From Cristatella mucedo (lineage: Eukaryota; Bryozoa; Phylactolaemata; Cristatellidae): a stretch of DNA of 64,000 nt. This document shows, in pieces, positions 50,421 through 63,592 of this stretch; positions within the stretch are counted from its first letter, which is position 1; each line of letters opens with the position of its first letter. Below the pieces are notes generated by a model. The model was not told the DNA's origin. It made no database searches and was given only the letters and a program-made list of their open reading frames with translations. Made by a program: the position numbers and the translations under genes. The DNA lies in contig WPIO01000001.1 of NCBI GenBank assembly GCA_009760855.2, positions 8,554,501 through 8,618,500 on the forward strand. The letters are read 5' to 3'.

Positions 50421-52500
50421 TGGAATGGGTCAGATCAGTTCCTGACAATGACTAGAATAGTCTGCGGTTCGGCAAATTAAAACAACCGCTTTTGCTCATA
50501 GCAGGACTGCTTCGTTAGAGACTGGCTGTACCTTGGAGCTCGGTATCCATAGTTTAATAGGCTCGTATTCCGCACTGCTTGCATATACAGCATACACGCC
50601 TTCATTTTTATACCTGTACGCGCGTGGTATATACAGATATATCCTAAAATATCCTGCTGAAGATTGATTTTCAACTGCTGCCAAGTCACATGTGTATGCA
50701 GCACAGCTAGAATAACAGCAGTCGGTTTGATGATTGGGCTCCAAGCTAAGATTTGCAGAGCTATGGCACTTCTCCTATAGGGGGCTTTAGAGAAATCCCA
50801 CGTGAAGCCCTCTCATACAGCAACCATATAGCTAGCTATATCCAAGACGAGATTCCCATTTTGCAAAAACATGCTAATTGTTACTCCAAAGAACATTGGA
50901 CGAGTTCTTAAACTTTGTAAACTGAAATGCCTCAATTCATTCACAGCATGAGTACTTGCATTTACGGTGCATTCTACCCGGCTAGACCAGGAGCTGGAGC
51001 CGGAGCTGGCAGCTGCCACAAAGATCAATAGCCCGTAGGCGCATCAGTCTGGCAACCTGGCAACCTACATTTAAGATGCTGAAGCGCCCACACTAGATAC
51101 TAGGTTGATCTCAACTACGCAGGTGATGCCAAGTAGTGTGTAAACCAGCGTCTTACGGGTAACGAAACGCAGAGACCGGGACACAGAGAGAGATACCCGA
51201 ACGCTTCCCGGAAGCGTTTTCTGCAGCGACCTTTCCTTACCCAAACGTCACAAGGAGGAAGAGAATGCAAAGGGACAGATGATCACCAGAAGCGAGCAAA
51301 CACAGGAGACCACAATGCTTGTGAAAGGCCCTTCCAGAAAGAATGGCCACTGAACTGGCCAACCCCGTCTACCGGGGCGTATAAACACAGGCAAATGCCT
51401 CGAAGCAAGTACCCCCTAAGCCTAGCGTTGCATGCGGTCGAAAGTAAGACCGCCAATGTTTAAAGAACAACGGTAAATTCTATAAATAATATCTGGAGTC
51501 CAGCCGAGCTCTAAGCCAACGCTCCAGTGCTCCCACTGAGTGCTCGCAAGAGCCTCAGGTCTCTTCCTGGGTGGCAGCCAAGGCAAAAAAGTCACTGCCT
51601 CCCAGCACCAGAGAGGTGAGATCGACAACCCATCTCGGGAATAAGTTAGCAAGCACAGGAGCTATTATGAAACGGCAGCCGACAACGTAGGAATCGGTCA
51701 AGAAAGGAACTGCTGGCACCACCGGCAAGGAATATGCAGGTGCTGTCAACAGTTTAAGGTAGTGCCGGAAAGGGGGTAATTCTGTCGATTCCCTGATGGC
51801 CTCTCTCGGTGGGATGCGACTGACTCACGGGTCATAGCAAACCGTACTACTACCCGGCTCAATCTGCACTAAGCGCAGAAGTTCACTCATCGCAGCATTC
51901 AAGATCAGGATAAGCAAATTATACTAAAAAATACCTAGTGATGTAGATGCAAGTTTAAATGATTGAGTCCAAATAATGTTGGCAAACCTCGCCACAAATG
52001 CCGCAAGCACCACAAGCTAGAGAACTTGTGTGAGCGCAGTGCCGTTTCCAGAGAGTTAGCTTACGTGACTCTCAATATCTGCCAAATTTTAAGGCGGTGT
52101 AGTAGCTAACAAGAGCTGAGAGATGGGCAAAACAAACGGATTTATGCCTTCATGAAACGACAAATTTGGGGACTCCATTTTGTTGGCTAAAACAAGGTAC
52201 GCATTGCAGAGACTTTGTGATTCCTAGCAATGCGTATGCTACAACATTAAGAAACAGATGCAATTCAGTCTTGTTTGAAACGAGAAAGCGCTGTGATCAC
52301 CATAAGCTGACAAAAAAACGATGCAAGGCCATAAAAATGCGAGCCTTGAAGAACCGACTTGCTCCTTCCAAAAAACAGCTGCTGGGACAACAACTTACAA
52401 CGGGGCTTAAACTATGCAAATAAATCGTTCTTCGGAGGTTATGCCAGCAATGTATACTCGCCAGGATTTCACTTTGAAAACAAATAATAAATAAGCGGTT
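50421..52500. other. Stretch without recognised genes
   Basis: Moderately AT-rich. Short frames only. A GAGCTGGAGCCGGAGCTGG repeat (about 50990-51012) and a GGCAACCT direct repeat (about 51052-51066) are visible. Confidence 0.45.
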
Positions 52501-52504
52501 ATCT

Positions 52505-52640
52505 GATTTAGGAACCGCTTTAAGACAGCGGCGGAAGAGCCTTAACGGCTATCACCACCGCTAGCAGTGGGCAATAGAGGATCGCCCACTGATGGACTCG
52601 AACCCACCACGAACCAAGCCTACTGCAATGGGCTAGGGTC
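52505..52640 (-). mobile_element. tRNA-derived SINE, family 2
   Basis: On the minus strand: GTGGGTTCGAGTCCATCAG (excellent B box), CACTGCTAGCGGTGGTGATA, GCCGTTAAGGCTCTTCCGCC. The 3' tail is altered. Confidence 0.8.
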
Positions 52641-53281
52641 CACGCCCAATCGACTTGGGCTGACAGGCGGAGTTCTGTGGACTGAGGAATCAAAGCTTGA
52701 TATTTTCTACACTAATAGGAGATTGTATGAGATCCTGTTCATTACTTAAGCATACCACGCTGGCCACCTTCAGAAGAGTAGGGAAATTTCGGCAGCCGGA
52801 GGATTAATGGCAAACAGAAATTGCCCAGCCACTTGTAGCTGAACTGTATCGCATAGAACGCACCATCAACCAGCATAAATACTTGGATATTTTAAAGAAA
52901 ACGTCAGCACTCCAACAGCACTGGTCCTGAGAAGGCTATAACGTATGAGACAGCGGAATAACGACCTCAAGCAAACCGTGCTGTCGATTAGAGAATTTTT
53001 CTATTGTTGTCTCGATCCTCCACTGACTGCATTTGCCATGTTCAAGCATGGCCGCAGACGCATGCGAATAAATGTGCTCTGAAAGCAGTACTAAATGGAT
53101 TACCAGAGAAATCCGTAGACTTTCAGGCAAGTATGGTAACTGACAAATTTATGACGAAACCTCTTAACACAATATAATATAGGCAAGTACCCAATAAGGC
53201 GTTCGAGCCATCCAAAGTAATATGCACGGATAAAATATTTTGATGGGTATGCAAGGCTCCCAAGAGTGTCGCTGGTTGATG

Positions 53282-53470
53282 ATAATGATAAAAAACAAAA
53301 TTAATAATGAATTTTAATAGTCTAAGAGAACTAAATTTTTCTCCTTAGGCCTTTTAGGATGATGATTGAATTGATTACATAGGATAACATGAACAACTAT
53401 AGCATGCATTAACACGGGAATGAATACTTGCATGGATCAAGCCTGCGAGATTTGGTAGGATAATCGCATA
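53282..53470 (-). mobile_element. Decayed LINE 3' end
   Basis: Minus strand: CATTATTAATTTTG-type end, then AGGCCTAAGGAGAAAAATTT AGTTCTCTTAGAC (the stem) and ATGTTATCC/GTTCATG remnants of the 3'UTR motifs. Confidence 0.6.
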
Positions 53471-54039
53471 GTGCTCTATATATTTAATGCTTTTTCTCAC
53501 TAACTAATGCTGTTTCTCCCTATTAACCATCTTTCAGCCAGTCGGCGACAATTTTATTTATTATCTTTTCCGACTCTGTGAACGGCATTAAGACTATTAT
53601 TACGATTCCAAAGCATTTATTAAGGTATTGAAATTCTCTGAATACGTATAGTGGTTATGAAGCACCTGATGTTGCTTAGCACGATTCCAATTTTCAACAG
53701 CAAGGTGTATAGAGTTTCGATCACAGACGTGATTAATCACTGAACCACTGATTTCTATGACAGCCTTCCTTCGCATAGCCGAAAGGATCTTGCCCATGCC
53801 CTAACAGATAACTTCAGCTCAACTAGGTTAGCTAAGCCTACACACCCGGGGCGTTACCAGTAAATCGAGTAAATTAGGCTCGAACAGGCTCTATGAGTGA
53901 TCTTTGTCACAGCACTGCTGCCAATATAGGTCCAGCCCGCCGACGTCATACTCCCATACATACACAGCCAAAGGTCCCGTACGACCGTGACATCTAGCCA
54001 TTACCATGGCCGGTATACTAGCCTCCAAGTTCACGTTAA

Positions 54040-54650
54040 TGTATTCCCGTCAGTAACTCCACAAAGACTTCGTGGATGTTATGCAGGAGAGTTAAATATA
54101 GCGCACTCACAGCCCAAGCGGTTTTCGGTACGCATTCGGTAGCCAACAGACTTCATTTCACACAACAAAGAGAAAGTGAGATGCATAGCTGAGTCAGGAG
54201 AGCAGTTGAAGTAGTGAGTAGCATCGAGGTAGCGGCTCGGGAGCGGCTGGTAAGGATTCGCCGTAGTCGGCAGCAGGAGAGTAATTGCCGTTCCGTAAGA
54301 TTTGTGGAAGTGTCTAGGTGACCTCTACAACCTGCAGAGCAAAAGCTTCTGTCCCTAACGGTCCTTAAGCGGAGGAATGAGCCAGTCTTAACGCGAAGTA
54401 ATGGAACAGCTAATTTATTGCCATACAGGACCCGAAAGCAAAAGTAGGCTGAAACTGGTGCAGCAGTTCAGCTACGTACTAAGGAGTTAAGCCATGACGG
54501 GACTTGTGGGTCAGTTTAACGACTTAGCTCTGCAACCGCTGATCAACGGTTGCAGCCACCCAAGCTCTTTAAGCAAAGAAGATTGTAAACTAGCCTTGCA
54601 GCCGTCCTCATAGCTAGCTGCAGGCATACTGGCTTTTTCGATAGTCCAAC
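54040..54650 (-). mobile_element. Second LINE family, RT C-terminus and 3' region
   Basis: Reverse-oriented relative of 17440-18070. On the minus strand it shares GGAGTTACTGACGGG near the 3' side, CTACCGAATGCGTACCGAAA, ATGCTACTCACTACTTCAAC, CCGACTACGGCGAATCC, and AACTGCTGCACCAGTTTCAG. It confirms the 3' limits of this family. Confidence 0.85.
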
Positions 54651-54764
54651 CAAAAGAAAATTACAATAATGTACTTAACAGAGTTTTCAGGCTGCATATA
54701 CTTTTTCTCAGTAGCTCCTAGGCTGATAGAAGTCGTATTTATAATCTTTAATTACCATGCTCCT

Positions 54765-54890
54765 TCACTACTGCTGCTGTTGCCGATCAAGGCACTTCAT
54801 TTCTAGCAGACGTTTTCAGCAAATGCAAAGTGCCTTGATACGAGTTCTCTGAGGGCGCTATATCAAATGCATATTATTATTATTATTACG
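54765..54890 (+). mobile_element. LINE 3' tail
   Basis: ACTACTGCTGCTGTTGCCGA, then AAATGCAAAGTGCCTTGATA, CGAGTTCTCTGAGGGCGCTA, TATCAAATGCATATTATTAT. Only the 3' end. Confidence 0.8.
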
Positions 54891-56220
54891 CGTTAGCCAT
54901 CGGTAGTATTCCTTCCAGCATGAAATCTAGGCTGTTGGCCAAGAATTTAGTAAAGAGCTGCTGATACAACCACGTACAACAGAGTTGCCTCATCCAGTGT
55001 AATATCCCTTGCCTCCTTGAGCCAATGTACAAATCGGGTGTAACTGAAGCAGTTTGGCCAGGTAAAAGCCTTCTGTTGTCCGACAAACCTTACCTGTAGA
55101 AAGGGCATGGACAACACTAATACTTGCAGTGAGCCTGTTAAATTCAGCAAAGGTGGACCTGAATTCCTGAACTACACACTTTAGTCAGAACTCATTAGCC
55201 AGAAGCTTGAGCTACCATAACCGTACTAGCACCACTACATCTTACCGACAAGCTTTAGGAAGGCATTAAGTACCGGCAGCTCCACCAACGGGCCCACAAT
55301 GGTACATCAAAGCTGAACCCAATTGTCATTTTAAATAAACTTGGCTGCACTCATTGCGTCAACTTTATTAGATTTGGTGTCGAATAACATGCGTGGCTGT
55401 CTTGCCAAGCAGCAGACTGGTTTCACTTATTTAATTTTATGCTATTACCTACTAGCCGGGCATGTTGCACTGATCCACAACAGGTACCCGTGTAATTCCT
55501 AATAAAGCTACACGAAGACACACAACAAGTCGTTATGGCAATTCATCGCTTTTATCATTTCAACAAATATTTTTCATTGTCTACTGTTCGAGAAAACCTA
55601 CTGCAAACCTAATTATTCCTACGGTCTACCTAGGTAATGCCACCTGAACCGACTAACAGAAGCAAAGCTGGTACCTCGTGTCTGCAACGCATAGCGAGGC
55701 ATAGAGTAGAAAGACATATAAACAGATTCCAGGAACACCAGGCAGTGCAGCCTGGCAAAGACATCAGAGATGACTGCCTGTCCTTGAGCAAGCTACGTAT
55801 AAGATACAAAGCAAGAAAATATGATTTATTCAACGAGAACAAGCTGGTTGAGCATGAGCAGCGGCTGACAGACGTGAACCAATTGAACCCAACACCAAAA
55901 CCAATCGTGACGGTTACGTTTCGTGCTGCCGTCGCTCAACCAAGTTAACAGCACTCGACCGACCGACCACGATCATTCGACTACCAAAGACGATGGCGAA
56001 CGTGCCGAGAGATTCTCATAAGAGACAGCTTTCGAACCACCGTCTCAGACTGGCGAACCAAAGCTCCGGCCGCTCTACGACGTTCCGAGCGCGTTTCCAT
56101 GGCGTGACGTTGTCACACACTATGAGGTCACCACCCACCTGATCCTCATAGTATTTACTCCTTCGTTGGAATTGTCCTTTGTGTACTTTCGCACGCAGAT
56201 ACCGCATGTTATCACTAGCC
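54891..56220. other. Stretch without recognised genes
   Basis: A 103-codon plus frame at 55637-55948 begins with a true ATG and has ordinary composition, including RHRVERHINRFQEHQ and LRIRYKARKYDLFNENKL. It matches no family I know, and its antisense is also open. I do not call it a gene. Confidence 0.4.
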
Positions 56221-56221
56221 A

Positions 56222-56332
56222 TCTGGCTTGCTTCTCCTCTACAACTGCTTCTTTTCTAGCATTTTAAAGTCCCTACAAAGAGATTAAATTCTCTCGGGGC
56301 TCTTTACAACTATTATTATTATTATTATTATT
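56222..56332 (+). mobile_element. LINE 3' tail
   Basis: TTTTAAAGTCCCTACAAAGA, GATTAAATTCTCTCGGGGCT, CTTTACAACTATTATTATTA. Only the 3' end is present. Confidence 0.75.
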
Positions 56333-56647
56333 TACATACACATGTAAATATAAATAGATATACATATATCACATGTGCAACCATCTACATTGTAGCTGGT
56401 TATGCCGGTATGTCTTTGTGCATATGCATGTTGGTGCACCCGCGTGATTGCAATCATACACGTGTGGGTATGTATGTCTCTCTACAGGAAAAGAATTTCG
56501 GATGGACATCTAGAACCCAGTGTTTTCCCACGTTGGTATCTCATCAACAAAACTGGTGACCTGCACTTGAACAGACGCCGAAAATAGATTAAACAGCTAA
56601 CCAAATTCTTTTCAACTATGTCTTAAGCTAAATTATATAAAATATCG

Positions 56648-56780
56648 CCCTGGTTTGGTCTGGGGTTTAAGGTGCACCCTTATGACGACTGAGGTCGTGG
56701 GGTCGAGCCCTGCAGCACATGTGAAACGCTTGGATAGAGATTAAGTTCTCTTAGGGCGAAACACAGTGGAATTACATATT
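56648..56780 (+). mobile_element. tRNA-derived SINE, family 1
   Basis: GCCCTGGTTTGGTCTGGGGT, TTAAGGTGCACCC, CTGAGGTCGTGGGGTCGAGC, then GAAACGCTTGGATAGAGATT, AAGTTCTCTTAGGGCGAAAC. Confidence 0.88.
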
Positions 56781-57523
56781 ACTTGGGCTATGCATGAAAC
56801 ATAAAATAGAGACAAATCTTATGCAAAGCGATTATGAAATAGCAAGCATCGGCTTTAAACGGTTGCTTCACACACAAAGTCTGGCTGGTATTGGTGAGGC
56901 TTTGCATAAGAAACCGATTCTGGATCTTCTTTCTACTAGGTGCGATGCTGAGCCTGGATCCCGGACGCTCATTTTGTTTGGGTGGCTTGCGGCCATTTTT
57001 GCTCTGTCAAGTGCTATTTCAGCAAGAAGAAATGGATTTGCCAAGTAAGTTATGGACTTATTTATATCCCATAAAGCATATGTGGGATGACATAAACCGG
57101 CGATTAAGGAGCCCTCATCCGTCAAACAACGATCCCTACACAACTTTTTTTTGACTGCCTTTGCATGCTGTAGATAGCTACGTTTCACGACACCCTTAAG
57201 TGGCCAGTGGCATCGATACCCATTCTAGTGCAAGCTGGTCTCAAAAATCGAAGAAGATCCAATTAATACAGTGGAAGCAGAACAATGACACGGTGCAGTG
57301 CACTGCTGCTAGTTGAATACAGATTTTTCTACAACATTCCCAGCTTTCGTGCTCCAAGAGGGAGATAGTCTATGTTTGAATAAATACCTATGGCCAGGAG
57401 TGCATGCATGTAATTAAGCACCGGGGGAATGGCTTGAACTAACGTTAGGTATCGGTAAGTGTGAAAAGAATAGGTACAGAGTTTAACAGGATTGGAAACG
57501 AATTAGAATGGCATCAAGGACTG

Positions 57524-57569
57524 CCCCTAAACAATCCAAAGATAAACCCCTAAACAATCCAAAGATAAA
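57524..57569. repeat. Two tandem copies of a 23-bp unit
   Basis: CCCCTAAACAATCCAAAGAT plus AAA is repeated exactly, back to back. Confidence 0.9.
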
Positions 57570-57907
57570 CTTAATTGGTAAAAAAATCTGCAGGTGGTTG
57601 ACTATAGTTCACAATTACACAACAGCGGTCAGATAACAGTTTGATTACACCACTCTGAAGTATAGCAGCTGCTTCATGCCTGGTGACTTGCAGGCTTGAC
57701 TGATGCAACTCATTTATAGACCGATATGCAAAAATCATCACATACCTGCAACACTTGCTGAGCAGAACGGGGTGATTAAGCAGGCAACCCAACAATCAGA
57801 GCTCTATTGATTGTTTATTAGCATAAAAACGTCTCTCGCCACATTATATAGACCTTATACACCCAGGGCAATCGATCAGGAGGACCCTTGCTAGGTTATA
57901 CTAACTG

Positions 57908-58350
57908 CATCCTGCACTGCTAGCCATGCAAAGTACACGGGAACCAAAAAGACAAGTTCACAGGGAAGGAAAGCACTGCCGAACAGAGGAGTCTTAAGCT
58001 GAGACTTAAATGGTGCCAAGTCATTGTACGTGGTGACAGAAGGCGGATGCGATTTACAGACTTATGATGCACAAAAGCTGGAGGTTCGATCAATATACAG
58101 GAAGGGACCGAGAGATAACTGGAAGCCTTGAGCCAGCAGTCCAAGCAGACACTGTAATAGGTAAGCTGGTGCAATCGAGTGAAGAGAGCCAGAGGGAGGA
58201 TCTTGAAGCCGATTGGATGCGGGACAGAGAGCCAAAGAAACTCAGACAGAACCAGTGTGACAGCCATGCCTTTGACGACAGACTAGGGGAGCTTTTAATT
58301 TTTGCAACAGTAAAAATTATAAAGGGCACCGGCTGGGAGTCCTAAATAAA
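57908..58350 (-). mobile_element. Decayed LINE RT C-terminus
   Basis: The minus-strand translation has PHPIGFKILPLALFTRLHQL, FVHHKSVNRIRLLSPRTM and WHHLSLSLRLLCS, in the order of the LP..QRI.FKIL, L..P......RLL and W..LPLSLR motifs of CR1/L2-type elements. Confidence 0.6.
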
Positions 58351-59029
58351 TTATAGTAATCAAGATGCTTTAGGTTCGTACATGTAGCATTATGTAGAAG
58401 TATCCATAAGTATAGCAGCGCAGATGCCTAAGAAGTACATTTTAGTGCATGCTATTGCCGTGTAAGAGATAGCGAATAGCCATATTTGATTGATATGGCA
58501 TTAAGTGCTTGCATCCAGCAGATGCATTTTGCTGCGTCTGTAGACAATTTATTAAATAAAGAGCAAAAGACTACTACGTGAAAGCATCTGTTCAGGTGTG
58601 CAAAGCCTAAACAGCATTCTTTGGCATACCTGACGGGGATGAAGGCAAGCCTAGGCACCTCATTTCACATACAAATACTGGAAGAGAACACTCAAGGTAA
58701 GGTGAACAATTACTGCTCTCTAAATGAAATTTCTAGCACAATATAGAGAACGCGTGAAATATATTTTTGGTAATCCATATATTGCAGGCTGGCTAACAGG
58801 ATGGCAATACGGGACAAAAGAGAACCACGAAGTTTGCTACGCCTAGAATTAGGCAGGAACCGAATGACCACTTAAGCAACTGATAATTCTGCAAGGCAGA
58901 CTCCTCAAAACATTGAACTGGCAAGATCACGCCTACAATCATGTATCCAAACTTCTTCAACCATCGCCCCAATACCACACTGCCCCGAGCTCCCTGCCCC
59001 ACACCTCAGGAACGAGATAAGCCATCTTC

Positions 59030-59220
59030 AGAAAAGAGCAACAAGTCAGACAGCGATGAAGATATCTCAGATAAACTTTCAAATTTCAGAGATGTAGCTG
59101 AGGAGAGAAATTTATACTTCCCCAATCAGACAGACTTTAAACGATCTGATCATAGAACTTGGTCTTAACAAGTCAAATGCTAATCAGTTGTTTGCAAAGC
59201 ACCCTAAATCGTGCTGCAAG
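59030..59220 (+). pseudogene. Scrap of a transposon-associated coding sequence
   Basis: The plus strand encodes KSNKSDSDEDISDKLSNF and, after a frame change, QTLNDLIIELGLNKSNANQL. An acidic/Ser segment followed by L.DLIR.LGL.K..AE.L recalls a family of repetitive, probably transposon-borne proteins common in arthropods and cnidarians. The piece is short and frameshifted. Confidence 0.3.
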
Positions 59221-59499
59221 TGAAACAATAACTAACAGTGAATGACAAGCAAGCAATCATGCTTCTTCAAGCACACCAAGGCAAATAAGTACAATGCCTA
59301 AGCGGTTAACAAAAGGTCACAAGAAGGAACCCACAATTGCAGCTTAGTAGAACACCTTTTAAAATACTTGCTCTGAATCATGCACATAAAAGCACTCATA
59401 AGTGATTGATATTAAGTGTCATATCATGATTGATTTATAATAAGTAACTGAGGCACAGCTCCACAACTTGAGTCAGGACCACCACTGATACAATGCCAA

Positions 59500-60160
59500 G
59501 CTTACGTAGGAAGTATTTGTGATAGATAAACCCAAACAAGAAAAAGATTTGGCCTACAAGTGAGTGACACGACGATAAAATCATTTCGGTGCTCGATAAG
59601 GAGCCAGTGCAGATTAGTGAGAAGTGGTGTAATGTGGCAGCGACGACGTTCGCGACAAACGAGCCTAAATGTCGAGTTTTGTACCAACCGCCTCATTGCA
59701 TAGGCAAACTGAGCTCCAAGTAGTAACACAGGTTAAGGCAAGGTGTCACAATTACATGAACCAGCTTGGTTGCAGAATCTTCATCTAAGCAAACCTGAAC
59801 TTTTGCGATGCTAGGTAGCAGAAATTAGGTAGACTTAACCGTGAAGATGATGTGATTTAGCTAAATGTCACTTAGGAACAGGTCTCACAGCTTGCTTTAA
59901 GAGGATAAATAAGTTATACATAAGATATTTTTACCAAGCCCATTTTCAATGTTAGCCTTTCGCATTTCTGAGTAACACTTGGTTTTCCCATACCCATAAA
60001 GTTAGTTCAATCGGCATTCAATTTGAATAGTTTGCTGGCATTCAAGAACTCATGTCGTCATTACAAACTTTAAGGAGTAAAGCGAGTTCGGGTGAGTATA
60101 CATTGTGAAAAGAAGTGGATCGAGCACAGGTCACAGGGGTACACCATACTTAAAATACTT
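59500..60160 (-). mobile_element. LINE, RT catalytic part to C-terminus
   Basis: Minus strand from about 60155: YGVPL, then PVLDPLLFTMYTHPNSLYS (equivalent of GVPQGSVLGPLLF..Y..PL), and further on RRLVQNSTFRLVCRERRRCH, ITPLLTNLHWLLIEHR. Several frame breaks and no tail at the low-coordinate side. Confidence 0.7.
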
Positions 60161-60169
60161 ACATTGATT

Positions 60170-61440
60170 GCCTTTCGACTCAACGCTCTGTAAGTTCCCT
60201 CCAAGATAGGACAAACATTTCACCGTAGCGCCAGTGACACACAGGCGAGATAATAAGTGCTCAACAACTACTAGCACAGTGACTCTACTAGAGCATAGCT
60301 GAACGAGCAGCTATACACTTGCAACAGTGCTGACACTGGATAGTGATTAGCTTTAAAGGATGACATGATCTTATATGCTAGTTTCAAGTTTTGATATAAC
60401 AATTTTAGCAGGTCTGGTACTACGCGTTCATTCCTTTAATAGGAACAAAAATAGGGAGACAAGTTTTAAGGTGCTTAATTTTCCGTGGCTAAATTTTTTC
60501 AGCTTGTTTAGCTGGAGTGGCCTAACAACAGGTGCATTGAAGGACGCAGGGAAAAAGATATGAGGCTACAGAAATGTTTACTATTTTCTTACAACAGAAG
60601 GGGTCAAGTGGATCATTATAATAAACTTTAAAATTACTCACTGTCAGGAATGGAGAGTTTCTGGACCACACAGTCGAAATGAAATCAGAAACATGAAATA
60701 AAGCAAGGCATGGTACCTGAAGGGCAACAGATTAATGCCACCGATGGCAGCTTGCTAATTGAGGGGCTCAGTACACGAGATCCGAAAAGGCTGCTTCAAT
60801 AGGACTGCAAACTTGAAGTTGCAAGAATAGAGAGTGACACTGGCTACTCCACTGCAAAAATCTAATGACCTAGGAATTTGGAAGACTAAGAAACCTGCAG
60901 GGGGGTGGGAGTTACGATTAGGCAGTAAGTTGATTTCACCCAGGTGTTAGTCACAATAAAAAGGTCAACGGAATTATCAAGAGTCACGTTGCATTATTAG
61001 GTGCTGACAATTTAGGTAATTAACACACATTCCATAAGCACATTTCAGCAGTGGCTGCTGGGGTTATAACAGGCCTGATGATACCAAATTAGTGATTCAC
61101 TGCAATGAACTACAGCACGTTGCTGACTTACTAGAAAAAGCAACATGTGGGCATCTAAGGTAACAAAAGGTAATTGAGTATTAGGATGTTGTCCAAATGC
61201 CAAAACAATAGATGCATGTGTGGTTCAACAGCGGTCTTACCGATTGCTTAACGCCAGCTTGCTCAAAAGAACGTCAAATATAACTATTCTGTGCTAGCAG
61301 ACTGAATACCATTGCTAACTACTTACACAGCTTGCCAAAGTCATTTGGAAATGTATTATGCTGGAGAGCATTTTTGCACCAAGGGAGGTCAAGCAACTTC
61401 TAACCCACCATTACACGTTAGGCCAGGTTGTCACTGGATC
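60170..61440. other. Stretch without recognised genes
   Basis: AT-rich with short frames only. No known repeat family of this window was identified. Confidence 0.45.
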
Positions 61441-61449
61441 CTGCTCAAT

Positions 61450-61603
61450 AATCTTCAAGAAACTGTAAAATTGAAAGAATCAAGCACTAATCACAATCAG
61501 CTATATCATATACAACAAAGGAGTCTGCTCTGTAATCTTCAAGAAACTGTAAAATTGCAAGAATTAGGTACTAATCACAATCAGCTATATCATATACAAC
61601 AAA
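61450..61603. repeat. Two tandem copies of a ~78-bp unit
   Basis: The unit containing AATCTTCAAGAAACTGTAAA, ACTAATCACAATCAGCTATA and TCATATACAACAAA occurs twice back to back with few differences. It keeps one plus frame open, but it is not recognisable protein. Confidence 0.9.
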
Positions 61604-61799
61604 AGAAACAAACACATATACAATATATGATTAAATAAATAAATGTACGATTCAATTTCAATTAAAACCAAGTGAATCCATGATTCTGAACTGTATATAA
61701 GTTATGTGAGTGAAAAATTAGAAAAGGTACAGGTAACCAACCAAGTCGCACCACCAATATTAGGTACTCCAGCCATATAACAAGCAATCCATTTGTAAA

Positions 61800-61906
<107 letters not shown>

Positions 61907-62689
61907 CCTAAAAATTGTCTGCGTTTTATTAACTTCTGCCCAACAATGCTTCACCAAAACATTGCAGTCACATGCTTTGCCAATATTTGTAAGAAGTCAT
62001 TCATGCTACCTAGTTGGTTTTCCTTACCCGTAGCAAAAAATGCAAAATGACCATTTTTGCAGCTTCCGGGGAATTTCTCTGTCTTCTTACAAATGCATTC
62101 GCCATTTTCAGACGTTAATATTTACCACTGTTGACGCACAGCGAATCAAGATTTACAGGATGCACCATGCATCTGACTAACCACAGGCCTGACATATTCA
62201 AAATCAGAAAATAAATCGATGAAGTGGTAGAAAAAAATATGCAAAACAATGTTTTTGATAACAAGATGAAGAAGCCTTTTGAATAATTACCTGGGTTTTA
62301 ACCCTCAATCGTCAAATACATGGAAAAAACTGTACAACCTTGTCACAAGTTCAATGAAAACTTTTTAAAACATGCAGGTCACTATCGTTTTCGAGTCTCG
62401 GGAATTAGCTAGGTCTCCTACAGCCGTTTTATACGGTTCCGGTTCCTTTTTGTCCGGAAACATGGTTAGGCAGATGAGTCTGCCTAACTATACTCTAACT
62501 ACACTAACAACTTTTAGTGTAGCTTAGAAACACTCATGCCTGCGTCTGCACAAAACTAAATGTCTCAAACTTTCCTGAACCCTTTTCTTTGTGAGGGGGA
62601 TACTTGACATATCCAAGAATTCTCACAGTTTCCTGATAGTGCTACTAAAACCTATCCTTCAAAACATTTAACTGTTTCTAAATGCACGT

Positions 62690-63200
62690 TTATTTTGCAT
62701 GTTTTGCTAACCTCGTAGGCTAACGAAAGAGAGGTCTCTCTTTTGGTTCTGTTACATCTTTCAGCATCATTTGATAACATTAGTCACAAAGTCCTTAAGC
62801 AAAGGTCTTCTCGCCTGAGCTCCACTGCAACGGTTCCTGTCTGATGCAAAGGTATAGCATCAGAGAAGCCTTTAAAAGATGCAGTGCTGCAAGGATCTGT
62901 GCTTGGTCACTTCTTGGTCACAACTATTCAGTGCCTCTACCCAATGTAATCTCCAAGTAGTGTCGGATTTCATTTTATGCAGATGACAGCTGCATTTTCG
63001 CTTTGCTCCTTACCTGTCACAATAAACTCAATCTTTCTCACCTTGCACCATGTATGCGAACATTTGGGTATCAGCTAACGTTTTCTCTAACTACAACTAA
63101 TCTCTTCCAGAACACCAACAAGTGTCCTGCCAAAGCACTCACCTGAAAAGGCAGTGTCGCGCAGTCTCAACTTTCCTCAGCCCATTTAACTGCATATATT
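62690..63200 (+). mobile_element. LINE RT fragment with YADD catalytic motif
   Basis: The plus strand has SASFDNISHKVLKQRSSR (AFDTISH..L), then VLQGSVLGHFLVTTIQCL (GVPQGSVLGPLLF..Y), FHFYADDSCIFA (the FADD active site) and CNKLNLSHLAPCMRTFG. This is the upstream half of the RT, complementary to the C-terminal pieces elsewhere. Frames are broken. Confidence 0.8.
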
Positions 63201-63445
63201 GCAACGCAGTGTCCAGCTCATATCAGCACGGCTAAGTTCTAAAACAGCTCTTCCACCAATCTCACTCAAACACTACATTGCATTAAACCCAATCGCATGG
63301 CTCAATACCCCAGTTCGACTTATGTGATTCTTGTTTTTGGCATGGCTGGGCACCACTGGATAAATTTAGAATAATATGTATATATAAACAACCCTGACTC
63401 TATACAACATAGTAAAACATGTCCACTGAATGACCAGTGTTGGGT

Positions 63446-63592
63446 CATGTGACCAAGAGGTAGGGTGTTGGCCCATCACGACCGAGGTCGTGGGATTCAA
63501 ATCCTGCAGCGGTCGATCCTTAAAAAAACAAGCTGCAAGCAATGGTGATAACCATTAAGGATATTCTGCCGCGATACAAATGAGGCTGTTCA
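63446..63592 (+). mobile_element. tRNA-derived SINE, family 2, best copy
   Basis: GGTCATGTGACCAAGAGGTA, CATCACGACCGAGGTCGTGG, GATTCAAATCCTGCAGCGGT (B-box region), then AGCAATGGTGATAACCATTA, AGGATATTCTGCCGCGATAC, AAATGAGGCTGTT. Confidence 0.85.

Noticed and set aside
55637-55948. A 103-codon plus-strand frame
   Set aside because: True ATG and ordinary composition, but no homology, no splice context and an equally open antisense frame.
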